DNA of 35,372 bases from JBFGCM01 sp041581135. Lineage in GTDB: Bacteria; Actinomycetota; Acidimicrobiia; Spongiisociales; UBA5794. Below the pieces are notes generated by a model. The model worked only from the letters and a program-made list of their open reading frames with translations, ran no database searches and was not told the DNA's origin. Made by a program: the position numbers and the translations under genes. Below, one piece after another: positions 1-8,150 of the stretch. The stretch covers positions 1-35,372 of the forward strand of contig JBFGCM010000030.1 in NCBI GenBank assembly GCA_041581135.1, written 5' to 3'. Position 1 is the stretch's first letter; the number at the start of each line of letters is the position of its first letter.

Positions 1-121
1 GGTCGTCGGGGATGCCGAACACCTTCTCGGCGGACACGTTGGCGGCATGCCGTGGCACCTCCTCCACGACATCGGTGGCCTCATCCCCGATGACCGAAAC
101 CAGCGTGGTCACCGCCCTCAT
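1..121 (-). CDS. Partial unidentified protein, N-terminal 40 residues
   Basis: The minus strand from an ATG at 121 reads open to the left edge, giving about 40 residues that begin MRAVTTLVSVIGDEATDVVE. Nearly all codons end in G or C, as in the neighbouring real genes, and the frame starts just after the terminator hairpin at 165-195. A GTG at 127 in the same frame is an alternative start. No clear Shine-Dalgarno sequence is visible. The fragment is too short to assign to a family. The reading rests on codon usage and position only. Confidence 0.45.
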   Translation of the reverse strand, partial: MRAVTTLVSVIGDEATDVVEEVPRHAANVSAEKVFGIPDD

Positions 122-164
122 GGGCACATTCTGCCGCAATGTCGGGATTGGTGGTGGCACCGGA

Positions 165-195
165 ACGGGCCGCCCCGGAGGGAGGGGCGGCCCGT
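165..195 (-). terminator. Hairpin terminator after the membrane-protein operon
   Basis: A perfect 12-bp stem (ACGGGCCGCCCC with GGGGCGGCCCGT) and a 7-nt loop lies 18 nt downstream of the stop codon at 213. There is no T tract after it, as is common in high-GC actinobacteria. Confidence 0.65.
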
Positions 196-212
196 GTGGG
201 TAGCGGCGTGGC

Positions 213-827
213 TCAGCTGCGGCGGAGTTCGCGGACGCGGATCGACTGGAATCGCAACACGTGGATGATCGTGCCGAGGCCGAGCGTGATGGCGAACAGG
301 TAGATGGCGACGCCGAGGCGGCGGAACCCCTCCAGCCCGATCGCCCACTGCTCGGTACTCACCAGGTTGGAGTCCGTGACGTTGGCGGCCACGACGAGGT
401 GGATGATGACCGTGACCGCCAGCACCATCATCCCCATCATCATCAGGGCCATGAAGGCCTTGGCCGTTTTCGGCATCCGGAGCGTCTCGACCGGTCCGAC
501 TGTCTCCTGCACGTCGCCGCCTCCCTTGCGAAACGCGCCGAGGATGCGGGCAATGGCGAAGGACACGGCCGTCAACACGCCCAAGAAGCCGAGGAACATG
601 AAAGCGGGCACGACGTGCGACAGCCTGGCGATCGTGGCCTCCGAGCCCCCCGAGGAGATCTCGTTGGCTCGAACGATGGCCAAGACGAACCCCACGGCCC
701 ATCCCATGAGGCCCAGGGCCCACATCGGTGCCCATAGGCGGCGGCCCATCTTCTGGGGAGCGTTGTAGCCAACGCTGTGCTCGCTCGTGACCGTCTCGAA
801 TGTCGGTCGGGTCGTTGTGGTAGTCAT
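213..827 (-). CDS. Multi-pass membrane protein, second gene of a paralogous pair
   Basis: The product is 204 residues. I chose the ATG at 827 because TAGGAGGA lies 8 nt upstream of it; this site includes the stop codon of the preceding gene, so the two genes are probably translationally coupled. After a soluble N-terminus of about 30 residues there are about four hydrophobic segments arranged as two two-helix units, joined by a hydrophilic linker containing GGGDVQETVG and LRMPKTAKAF. The same linker and helix pattern occur in the upstream protein (GGGEVQETLG and LKMPTTAKLF), so the pair arose by duplication. I do not recognise the family and see no catalytic motif. Location in the cytoplasmic membrane is inferred from hydrophobicity. 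The pair may form a heteromeric complex. Confidence 0.85.
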   Translation of the reverse strand: MTTTTTRPTFETVTSEHSVGYNAPQKMGRRLWAPMWALGLMGWAVGFVLAIVRANEISSGGSEATIARLSHVVPAFMFLGFLGVLTAVSFAIARILGAFRKGGGDVQETVGPVETLRMPKTAKAFMALMMMGMMVLAVTVIIHLVVAANVTDSNLVSTEQWAIGLEGFRRLGVAIYLFAITLGLGTIIHVLRFQSIRVRELRRS

Positions 828-837
828 GCGTGTCCTC

Positions 838-1776
838 CTATTGACCCGTCGTGATGATGTCGCGGATGCGGCTGAACTGGAATCCAAGGACGTTGCCGAT
901 GGTCACGAGTGCCATCACGATGCCGGCGAGGATCAGACCCAGCCCCAGTTCGCGGAACGGACCGAGCCATGCCGACCAGGCGGCGAAGCCGGTGGCGCCG
1001 GGCGCGCCGCTTGCGGCCAGGTACAGAATGAACTGTGCGATCGACACCATGAGGCCCATCGCCATCAGCACCACGAACAGCTTGGCGGTGGTCGGCATCT
1101 TCAATGTCGTGACTGGGAGGCCGAGGGTCTCTTGCACCTCGCCGCCTCCGGAGCGCAATCCGGCCAGGATCGACCCGAGCAGGAACGCGATGCCCGACAG
1201 GATCATGCCCTCGCCGAGGAATTGCAGTCCCTGCGTCCAGGCTGCTGCCGCTTGCGAGGTCGTGTCCCCCGCCCACACCAGGGACGCGATGAATCCGATG
1301 AGCACCGCCATCGCGCCCATCGCCAGCATGGGGAACCACATCGTCTTCGCCATGGTGTGCACGGGCAACGGCGGCGGTGTCGTGGCCGTGAGGGTGGCCG
1401 GCCCGTAGAGCGTCTCGAGCGTCCCGGCGCCGCGGCCGGCACCCGGGCTAGGGCTGCGGAGCGTGGCGAGCGACGCTTTGACGCTCTCGACTCGCCACCA
1501 CAGCCTCACCAGTATCCCGACGAGCACCAGCGCGATCGCCACTTTGATGGTGGCAAAGGCAACGGTGGTGAGTCCGAACGACCAGGCGAGCGTCTCCGCC
1601 GCGGACACCGGGTCGGTTTCCACGCCGGCCGCTGCAGCCAAGTTGGCGATCAATGTCACCGTCGCCAGCAGCAGGCCGACGAGCCCGAGGCCAAAGCCGA
1701 TCGACCGGTGCCGAGTGTTGCCCCGGTAGTCGTCGGATGGGGACGGCCGGGTGAGGGATTCCAGCCGTGCAGTCAT
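838..1776 (-). CDS. Multi-pass membrane protein, first gene of a paralogous pair
   Basis: The product is 312 residues. The ATG at 1776 follows GGAGGAG at a spacing of 8 nt, which is far better than any upstream start. The protein holds three successive two-helix units. The first is at about residues 25-95, followed by a Pro/Thr/Ser-rich linker. The second and third, about residues 125-310, align with the whole membrane part of the downstream protein. The linker GGGEVQETLG...LKMPTTAKLF joins units two and three. Each unit ends in a short basic stretch such as FSRIRDI. The stop is 10 nt before the next start, so the two genes form an operon. The family is unknown to me. The spacing of hydrophobic segments suggests about six membrane helices. 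Confidence 0.85.
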   Translation of the reverse strand: MTARLESLTRPSPSDDYRGNTRHRSIGFGLGLVGLLLATVTLIANLAAAAGVETDPVSAAETLAWSFGLTTVAFATIKVAIALVLVGILVRLWWRVESVKASLATLRSPSPGAGRGAGTLETLYGPATLTATTPPPLPVHTMAKTMWFPMLAMGAMAVLIGFIASLVWAGDTTSQAAAAWTQGLQFLGEGMILSGIAFLLGSILAGLRSGGGEVQETLGLPVTTLKMPTTAKLFVVLMAMGLMVSIAQFILYLAASGAPGATGFAAWSAWLGPFRELGLGLILAGIVMALVTIGNVLGFQFSRIRDIITTGQ

Positions 1777-2111
1777 GTGTGCATCTCCTCCACTAGGGGA
1801 GCGCGAGGTGCGCTGTTTTCGCTGGTGTGAACCGATCCAGCGGTGGATTCGTCGAGCGTGTGTCAACGGGTTGACAGAGTTGTCCCGGGTGCGTTCGAGC
1901 CACGGACGCAACCGACCGGCTTCGCGGGTCAGCTGAGAATGGCCGGCCGCTGCCGCCGGGTCACCGCATTGGTGGGGCGGGTAGGCCGTTGGGGTTCGAT
2001 GCCCGTTCGGCGCCGAACCCGCCGGGACTGTTCCTGCTGGCGGGGGTCTGGGAGCGAGCGAAGCGAAGCCATCTGGCTGCCCGGCGGAGCGGGGCGACCT
2101 GGCTTCTGTGC
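1777..2111. other. 335-nt intergenic region with several palindromes, no gene seen
   Basis: The region lies between the GH13 stop and the start of the membrane-protein operon, both on the minus strand. I see no reading frame with a ribosome binding site and good codon usage. It contains a perfect 16-nt operator-like palindrome (1861-1876), a short inverted repeat ATCCA-N4-TGGAT (1835-1848), a perfect 14-nt palindrome GTTCGGCGCCGAAC (2005-2018), and a small stem AGCC-ATCT-GGCT near 2070 that may help terminate the GH13 transcript. Confidence 0.6.
1861..1876. promoter_or_regulatory. Perfect palindrome, candidate operator
   Basis: TGTCAAC-GG-GTTGACA is a perfect 7-2-7 inverted repeat 85 nt upstream of the start of the paired membrane-protein operon. 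Each arm contains a consensus TTGACA -35 hexamer, one per strand, so a bound repressor could block a promoter. No convincing -10 lies 17-18 nt downstream on either strand. Confidence 0.5.
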
Positions 2112-5100
2112 TCAGGCGGGGTCGGTCGGGCCGCGGATGATGGTGAGCAGGGCCTTCTTCGCCTGCTTGGGACGGCGGGCCGCGGCCGCCATGGCCAGGC
2201 CGGCGGCCCCGCGTTGCGTAGGCGGCGTCGTCGCCGTGACCAAGGCCTCGAGGTCGTCGGCGTCCTCGGCGTGGGCCAGCATCTCGACGAACTCGGGGTC
2301 GATGCCTTCGTCGCGAAGCGTTCCCTCCAGGTCGAGGCGAGTGGCTGCGCCTGACCGGAGCGCCTCGAGCACGTAGGCGGCGACCACGGTCTTGCGGGCC
2401 GCAGGGGTGATCAGCTCCTCGGCGCGTACGGCGTCCTCGGCGTCGAGCAGCCGCGCCACATCGACCGAGTGCAGGGCGGCCATCTTGGCCACGAAGCTCT
2501 TGACGAGGGCAGGATCGGCCTCTTCGCCGAACCGGCCGGCCTGTTCGACGAACCGCCGATGGGATTCGGCCAGTTGCGCAGCCGGTGCATCGATCGCGTC
2601 GCCCAGCCGCACGGTGGTCGCCAGCGCCTCGCGCATCGGTTGCCGGTGCTGCTGGGCGAGTTCGGCGTCGAGTGACGGGACACCCCGTCCGTCCAGTCGC
2701 TGGGCCAGCTGGCGCCAGTCGTCGCCTTCACGGACACCGAAGTCGACGAAGCCGTGGTAGCCGTAGCCGTTGAGGATCACCTCGAGACCTTCATCGAGTG
2801 ATGCCGTCGTGACGGCGTACTCGAGTTGCGCCGGGATGTCGCGAAACGTGACCACCCCGGTGGCACTCGCGAGCCCGAGTGCTTCACGCAGGGACGCCCT
2901 TTGCAGCTCGCCGGAGGCCTGCTTGCGCGGCGTCGACGAGGCGATCGTTCCGTGGACGGTGTCATAGGCGTTGTTCACCACGATGAGTGAGGCGGCGCCG
3001 CCAGATCGATTTGAGTAGGCGATCACGTTCTGGTTGACCTCACCGGAACCGGTCACCAGGTCGAAGAGGTGGAAGTGCTCGGCCGAGGCGAACTGGGCGC
3101 GTCGGTTCAAGAACGGCGTGAGCTCGCGGCGGTGCCGCTCGACGAGACCCTTGTTCGCCTCTTCCTGCCAGCGGGCAACGCGGAACTCCATGCCGTACTG
3201 CTCGTGGAGGCCCTCCACCTGGCCGTGCCCGAACATGGGAAGCCCGGGCAGCGTCGCCATCAAGAGGGCCACTCCGAAGTACTTGTCCCCGTCCCCGTAC
3301 TGCACCACGGCCGGTTCCTCGTCCGGGTTGTTCATGAAATTCACGAACCGTTCGAGGACGCGGGCGTCGTATGCCAGCGTGCGCCGGATGAGGGTGCGCA
3401 GGCCGGCGTTGTCCTCCTTGGAGGTCATGTGCATGAAGGCAGAGTTGTACACCCGGTGCATGCCGATGCTGCGAACGAAGTACGACTCCATCAGCCAGAA
3501 CGCCTCGGCGAGCAGCAAGGTATCGGGCACCTCGACGGCGACACGCTCGACGACCTCTCGCCAGAACTCGTGGGGCAGCGCGGCCTCGAACTCCTGCTGG
3601 GTGAGGCCGTGCTCGGCGCGAGAGGGGATGGCACCGCCGCCTCCTGGTGGCGGATACCACAGCCGCTGGATGTGCTGGCTCGCCAGCGTCATGGCGGCGT
3701 CGAAGCGGATGACCGAGAAGCGGCGGGCTACGTACAAGATCGTCTGGATCACCGCCTCGCGCACCTCCGGGTTCAGGAAGTCCAGCTGGGCGGTGTCGTT
3801 CCACGGCGTCACCGTGCCGTCGTTGCCGTGATAGAGGTATCGGGTGTCGCCCGTGGTCCGGTCACGGCGCTGGAAGACCACCGCCGCGTCCGAGCCGTCC
3901 CAGTAGTGGTCCTCGATGCGGATCTCGGTGCGGTCGTCGGCGGAGAGATCCGGGCCGTCGTACGAGTACGCCGGGAACGGCGGTTCGGGCAGTTGGATGA
4001 ACCAGTCGGGGTGCTCCATCACCCACCGCGAGTCGATCCCGGTGTGATTGGGCACCATGTCGGCGGCGAGACGGATGCCGCGGGCACCTGCTCTGATCTC
4101 GAGGTTGTGGAGTGCGGCGTCACCGCCGAGGTCGTCGGCCACCACGTAGTCGTAGACCGCGTACGCAGACGCGACGGCGGTGTAGTCGCCACGCCGCCGC
4201 TTGATCTCCTGGCTGGCAGGCGATCGCTCCCAGATGCCGATGAGCCACAATCCGGTGAATCCGAGATCGGCGAGCCGATCCAGCTCTTCATCGGGGATCT
4301 GATCGAGGCGGGTCACCTCGGTGCGGTAGATCTCGGCCAGCTGGCCCAGCCAGACGTAGGTGTTCTTGGCAATCAGTACCAGGCTCTGCATCCAGTCCCG
4401 GTGGGGACTGAATCGCTCGATGTCTGCGGCCCCGATGCCGTAGTCCGGCAGCTGAGGTGGTCCGGCGCCGTGGACTCCACCGACGGCCTCCTCGGCGATG
4501 ACGTCGAGGGTGCGCAACAGGCGATCCATGAGGTGCGGTATGAGGTGGCCGAAGTGGTCCCGCACGTAGGCGAGCTGCGCCGCCAGCGACTCGGGGTGGG
4601 CGCGGGCAGGAGCCCGCAGCGTCTCCAGCAAGTCATCGGCGGTGCCACGTTCCCCGCGCTCTATGGCCGCGGTGATCTCCGGATAACCGGCACCCAGTCC
4701 GGTCTCGTCGGTGAACTCGGCGAACGGTGCCATCGCCGGGTTCTCGTTGGTGATGCGCAGCAACACGAGCTCTTCGAGGGGAGACTCAGGCGCGGCCTCG
4801 ATCGCGGCAGACGCCGGCACCGTCCCGGCATACACCTCACGCGGCGGGTAGGCCGAGGTGAACGAGACGAGCGTGCCTCGCAGCACGCCATCATCCACCG
4901 CAGCCTCCACGCGGGAGCGGATCCCACCGATGCCACCGTGAGCCTCGATCAGCGCGTGGTACACCTCGTGCAGGATGCCGGCGGCCAGCACCGTGCCCGC
5001 CGAGGGCACCGATGTGCCGGTCAGTGAGGCGACGAAGCGGCGGCTCTGAGCGGCGTCCTGTAGGCGCAGGTCACCGGTGTCGGAGAACCACGACGCCGCG

Positions 5101-5162
5101 AGGGAGTGGCGACGCCGGGCGGCGGCGCACACCTGCAGCGCAGGCGTTCTCTCAGGTGGCAA
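2112..5162 (-). CDS. GH13 alpha-amylase-family glycoside hydrolase with long extensions
   Basis: The protein is 1016 residues if it starts at the TTG at 5162, which overlaps the upstream dipeptidase gene by 11 nt. A GTG at 5132 is also possible. About 250 residues precede the (beta/alpha)8 catalytic domain. GH13 landmarks are GLWLIGIWERS, region I DMVPNHTG, the nucleophile in IRFDAAM (Asp488), the acid/base in LLAEAF (Glu553), and the third acid in FMNNPDEE (Asp614). The usual NHD of region IV reads NPD here, so the transition-state His is a Pro. About 240 C-terminal residues form a helical extension. There is no signal peptide, so it is probably cytosolic and acts on alpha-glucans or maltosides. 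The exact specificity (hydrolase or transglycosylase) cannot be read from sequence. Confidence 0.88.
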   Translation of the reverse strand: MPPERTPALQVCAAARRRHSLAASWFSDTGDLRLQDAAQSRRFVASLTGTSVPSAGTVLAAGILHEVYHALIEAHGGIGGIRSRVEAAVDDGVLRGTLVSFTSAYPPREVYAGTVPASAAIEAAPESPLEELVLLRITNENPAMAPFAEFTDETGLGAGYPEITAAIERGERGTADDLLETLRAPARAHPESLAAQLAYVRDHFGHLIPHLMDRLLRTLDVIAEEAVGGVHGAGPPQLPDYGIGAADIERFSPHRDWMQSLVLIAKNTYVWLGQLAEIYRTEVTRLDQIPDEELDRLADLGFTGLWLIGIWERSPASQEIKRRRGDYTAVASAYAVYDYVVADDLGGDAALHNLEIRAGARGIRLAADMVPNHTGIDSRWVMEHPDWFIQLPEPPFPAYSYDGPDLSADDRTEIRIEDHYWDGSDAAVVFQRRDRTTGDTRYLYHGNDGTVTPWNDTAQLDFLNPEVREAVIQTILYVARRFSVIRFDAAMTLASQHIQRLWYPPPGGGGAIPSRAEHGLTQQEFEAALPHEFWREVVERVAVEVPDTLLLAEAFWLMESYFVRSIGMHRVYNSAFMHMTSKEDNAGLRTLIRRTLAYDARVLERFVNFMNNPDEEPAVVQYGDGDKYFGVALLMATLPGLPMFGHGQVEGLHEQYGMEFRVARWQEEANKGLVERHRRELTPFLNRRAQFASAEHFHLFDLVTGSGEVNQNVIAYSNRSGGAASLIVVNNAYDTVHGTIASSTPRKQASGELQRASLREALGLASATGVVTFRDIPAQLEYAVTTASLDEGLEVILNGYGYHGFVDFGVREGDDWRQLAQRLDGRGVPSLDAELAQQHRQPMREALATTVRLGDAIDAPAAQLAESHRRFVEQAGRFGEEADPALVKSFVAKMAALHSVDVARLLDAEDAVRAEELITPAARKTVVAAYVLEALRSGAATRLDLEGTLRDEGIDPEFVEMLAHAEDADDLEALVTATTPPTQRGAAGLAMAAAARRPKQAKKALLTIIRGPTDPA

Positions 5163-6486
5163 GGATTCGCAACGCGATCGCCTCGGCGAGGCAGGCGCGT
5201 TTCAGCTCGAGCAGGTCGATACTCTCGTTCGGACCGTGGGCCCGGGTCTTGTCGTCAGAGGGTCCGACCAGCAGAATCGACGCTTCCGGATAGGCGTCGG
5301 CGAACGCGGCGACGAAGGGGATCGACCCACCGAGGCCGACCTCCACGGGCTGGACACCCCAGGCGGCGACGAAGGCTTGGCGGAAGGCGGCGTACGCCTT
5401 CCCGGCACCGTCCATCGAGAACGGCGCTCCGGCCGACCCCGGCGTCACACTCACGCTGACGCCCCACGGCGCATGCTGCTCCAGGTGCCGCACGAGCGCC
5501 TTCATCCCACGCTCCGGGTCGTCACCGGGGGCGAGCCGCAGGCTCACCTTGGCGCGGGCCACCGGCACCAGGGCGTTGACCGCGTCGGCGATCGTGGGCG
5601 CGTCGATGGCGAGCACAGAGCATGCCGGCTGTGTCCACATGCGAGAGGTGAGCGGGCCGTCGCCGATCAGCTCGACCCCTTCCAGGAGCCCGGAGTGGTG
5701 GCGGATCTCGTCCTCGCCCACATCGAGTTGTGTCGTGGTGCTCCCCACCAGGCCCTCGATGGCGACGTTGCCGTCGTCGTCGTGCAGCGTTGCGAGGAGG
5801 CGGGCAAGCGAGGTGATGGCATCGGGCAACACGCCGCCGTACTTGCCGCTGTGCACCGCGTTCTCCAACGTGCGCACCTCGACCACGCAGTCCACCAATC
5901 CACGCAACGACGTGGTGATGGACGGTTGCGCGGTGCGGATGTTGCCGGCGTCGGCGATGACGATGACGTCGGCGGCGAGCAACTCGCCGTACTTCGCCAG
6001 GAAGTCACCGAGGTGGATCGAGCCGATCTCCTCCTCGCCTTCGATGAACACCTTGATGCCGACCGGCGGCGTACCGCCGTGGGCACGGATGGCCGTGGTG
6101 TGGATGACGATGCCGCTCTTGTCGTCTCCCGAACCACGTCCGTACAGCCGCCCGTCCTTCTCGTAGGGCTCGAACGGATCGGCGTCCCATGCAGAGAGGT
6201 CACCGGGCGGCTGCACGTCGTGATGGGCATACAAGAGCACGGTGGGTGCCTCCGGTGGTCCTGGGATCTCTCCGTACACCGCCGGGTGGGCGCCGGGCAG
6301 CTCGAGCAGCCGCACGTGCTGGCAACCCGCCGCTTCCAACAACGCCTCCGTGTGGTCAGCCGAGCGCTGCAGCTCGGTGGGGTCGAACCCGGCGGCGCTG
6401 ATCGACGGGATGCGAACGAGCTGTTCGAGCTCCATCCTCGTGTGCGGGAACAGGTCGTCGACAGCGGTGATCAGGTCCTCGTGCAT
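5152..6486 (-). CDS. M20 family metallo-dipeptidase
   Basis: This 444-residue protein has the full M20 signature: AHHDVQP (metal His88 and Asp90), GRGSGDDKSG (bridging Asp121), and IEGEEEIGS (catalytic Glu152, metal Glu153). A dimerisation lid follows, then a C-terminal His in KTRAHGPNE. The family hydrolyses dipeptides and related amides with two zinc ions in the cytosol; the length and the HHDVQPPGD motif match bacterial dipeptidases of the CNDP/PepV-like group. The ATG at 6486 has no Shine-Dalgarno but has TAGCCT 6 nt upstream, suggesting a leaderless mRNA. The stop overlaps the start of the GH13 gene, so the two are co-transcribed. Confidence 0.92.
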   Translation of the reverse strand: MHEDLITAVDDLFPHTRMELEQLVRIPSISAAGFDPTELQRSADHTEALLEAAGCQHVRLLELPGAHPAVYGEIPGPPEAPTVLLYAHHDVQPPGDLSAWDADPFEPYEKDGRLYGRGSGDDKSGIVIHTTAIRAHGGTPPVGIKVFIEGEEEIGSIHLGDFLAKYGELLAADVIVIADAGNIRTAQPSITTSLRGLVDCVVEVRTLENAVHSGKYGGVLPDAITSLARLLATLHDDDGNVAIEGLVGSTTTQLDVGEDEIRHHSGLLEGVELIGDGPLTSRMWTQPACSVLAIDAPTIADAVNALVPVARAKVSLRLAPGDDPERGMKALVRHLEQHAPWGVSVSVTPGSAGAPFSMDGAGKAYAAFRQAFVAAWGVQPVEVGLGGSIPFVAAFADAYPEASILLVGPSDDKTRAHGPNESIDLLELKRACLAEAIALRILAT

Positions 6487-6492
6487 GTGGGG

Positions 6493-6498
6493 AGGCTA
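6493..6498 (-). promoter_or_regulatory. -10 element of leaderless M20 promoter
   Basis: TAGCCT on the minus strand ends 6 nt before the ATG at 6486, placing transcription start at or next to the start codon. No -35 is visible. Confidence 0.55.
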
Positions 6499-6680
6499 CA
6501 AGACCAGGCTGGAACCGGGCCGCCCGAGCGTGTGGTGTGGGGCGGGCATCGCGTCGACGGAACCTCGCGGTGGTGACGCGGCGACGAGCCGATGCACCTA
6601 GCCGCGGCCCGCCGTGTCACCGGTCGATGCCATCACCATCGGGAGCTGAGATCAGCGGCCACGACCACGTGTCGCGTCGG

Positions 6681-6686
6681 TAGCCT
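6681..6686 (+). promoter_or_regulatory. -10 element of leaderless macro-domain gene
   Basis: TAGCCT ends 7 nt before the GTG at 6694. The hexamer is identical to that of the divergent M20 gene. No ribosome binding site precedes the GTG. Confidence 0.5.
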
Positions 6687-6693
6687 CCGGGCC

Positions 6694-7197
6694 GTGGGTA
6701 TCAGGGTGCTGCAAGGGGACATCACCACACTCGAGGTGGACGCCGTGGTCAACGCCGCCAACGAGTATCTGGCCCACGGCGGCGGTGTAGCCGCCGCCAT
6801 GGTTCGTGCCGGGGGCCGGGTCGTCCAGGAGGAGTCCGACGCCTGGGTGCGAGAACACGGCAAGTTGGAGTCGGGTGCGGCCGCCGTCACCACGGCGGGA
6901 GCGATGCCGGCGCAGTGGATCATCCACGTGGTGGGTCCCCGCTACCGAGAGGGGCAAGACAACGAGTCCTTGCTTCGCTCCGCCGTCGTCGCCGCACTGC
7001 GCGCGGCCGCCGACCTCGGCGCCGAGGCGGTGGCGCTACCGGCGATCTCGGCAGGGATCTTCGGGTACCCGGTGGACGAGGCAACCGCCGTGATCGCGAA
7101 CGCCGCCCGCCGGTGGCTACGGGGCCGCGACCTGGAGGTCATACTCGTCGGGTACGACGAGGCCACCACGCGCCACTTCCGTACCGCCGTCGGCTGA
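6694..7197 (+). CDS. Macro-domain protein, probable ADP-ribose or O-acetyl-ADP-ribose hydrolase
   Basis: A 167-residue single-domain protein. The GTG at 6694 is preferred because homology begins at once (GIRVLQGDITTLEVDAVVNA) and a -10 hexamer sits 7 nt before it; an ATG at 6592 would add 34 residues of poor composition. Macro-domain landmarks are GDIT at residues 8-11 (adenine contact), VVNAAN at 18-23, and the GGGVA phosphate loop at 29-33, followed by IIHVVGP and PAISAGIFGYP. The family binds ADP-ribose and often removes it from proteins or deacetylates O-acetyl-ADP-ribose in the cytosol. Convergent with the phosphotransferase gene, 40 nt away. Confidence 0.9.
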   Translation: MGIRVLQGDITTLEVDAVVNAANEYLAHGGGVAAAMVRAGGRVVQEESDAWVREHGKLESGAAAVTTAGAMPAQWIIHVVGPRYREGQDNESLLRSAVVAALRAAADLGAEAVALPAISAGIFGYPVDEATAVIANAARRWLRGRDLEVILVGYDEATTRHFRTAVG

Positions 7198-7237
7198 GTG
7201 CCCTGATCGAGCCGGACCCGATGGCGGCCGGGACCTC

Positions 7238-8131
7238 CTAGCCGGGCGGGGCGATGCCGAGCAATCGAGCGGTCCACTCCAGGCACACCTTGCCCAGCGT
7301 GCGTTGGAAGTCCCTGATGTCTTCCCGAACGTGCTCCGGGATCGGTGTGCTTGCCTGGGCGGCGAAGTAGCCGGCGAACGCAGTGACGATGCTCGGGGCG
7401 TCGTCCGCGACCACCACCGGCACGTCCCAGGGCGCCGGGCCCCCTTCCACGTACAGGGACGGCAACCAGCCCAATACGTCGAGCGTGGCACTGCCCCGGC
7501 AGGCGTGGTTCCAGTCGACCAGCTTCACGCTCGGCGCGAAACAGAGGTTGTCGCTGCGGACGTCGAAATGGAGCAGCGACGACCCCTGCATCGGCATCGC
7601 CGCCTCCCAACGGACGAGGTCGTCGAGATGCTCGTCGAGCCAGCCGGCATCGAAGAGGCCGGTCGACGTGGCCGCCGCCGGGTCACGGGCGATCCTGGCC
7701 CACCCGGAGAATGCCTCGCGGTGGTCTTCGGCCGAGCACAACCCTGGTGGACAGGTCGCCGCAGCAACGTCCTCCAGCGTCGCCAACACCTGTTCGATCT
7801 GCTCGGCTGACCACGGAGGTGGCCAGTGGGCGCCGCTCAAGTCCTCTATCACCAGCATCGGGAGCGGCAGCTCAGCGTCCCAGAGCACCAGCTCGGGCAT
7901 GAAGGGACCGGTGACGCCGGTGTAGATGAGGTGCTCATCGCGCAGCCATGCGGCAGTGAGGTCGTTGGTGGCGGCTTTCACGAACACCTTGCCGCCACCT
8001 TCGAGCGTCACCGTCCAGATACCGGCAGAGCTGAACCCGCCGGTGACCGGGGTCCAGGTCTCCGCCCGCTTGGCCAGTCCCCGCTCGAGGTGCGCCCGGT
8101 GCTCGGCGGACGGTCGGGATGGTCGCACCAT
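7238..8131 (-). CDS. APH-type phosphotransferase family protein
   Basis: 297 residues with the aminoglycoside-phosphotransferase/kinase fold. The N-lobe has a glycine-rich stretch (TGGFSSAG) and the ATP-contact lysine in KVFVKAA. The C-lobe has the catalytic loop LLHFDVRSDN (HxDxxxxN) and the metal motif LVDWNHA. Members phosphorylate small molecules such as aminoglycosides, choline, homoserine or sugars; no motif indicates the substrate, so resistance should not be assumed. The ATG at 8131 has no Shine-Dalgarno but has TAGCGT 6 nt upstream, so translation is probably leaderless. It starts 19 nt downstream of the methyltransferase stop but seems to have its own promoter. Confidence 0.87.
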   Translation of the reverse strand: MVRPSRPSAEHRAHLERGLAKRAETWTPVTGGFSSAGIWTVTLEGGGKVFVKAATNDLTAAWLRDEHLIYTGVTGPFMPELVLWDAELPLPMLVIEDLSGAHWPPPWSAEQIEQVLATLEDVAAATCPPGLCSAEDHREAFSGWARIARDPAAATSTGLFDAGWLDEHLDDLVRWEAAMPMQGSSLLHFDVRSDNLCFAPSVKLVDWNHACRGSATLDVLGWLPSLYVEGGPAPWDVPVVVADDAPSIVTAFAGYFAAQASTPIPEHVREDIRDFQRTLGKVCLEWTARLLGIAPPG

Positions 8132-8137
8132 CCCGCC

Positions 8138-8143
8138 ACGCTA
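8138..8143 (-). promoter_or_regulatory. -10 element of leaderless phosphotransferase gene
   Basis: TAGCGT on the minus strand ends 6 nt before the ATG at 8131, inside the short gap after the methyltransferase stop codon. Confidence 0.5.
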
Positions 8144-8150
8144 ACGGTGC

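Noticed and set aside
1991..2006. GGGGTTCGATGCCC, tRNA T-arm-like
   Set aside because: No other tRNA arms fit around it; it is part of a palindrome-rich intergenic region.
7238..8131. Aminoglycoside resistance gene
   Set aside because: Only fold-level kinase motifs are present; the family has many metabolic substrates and no resistance context is seen.
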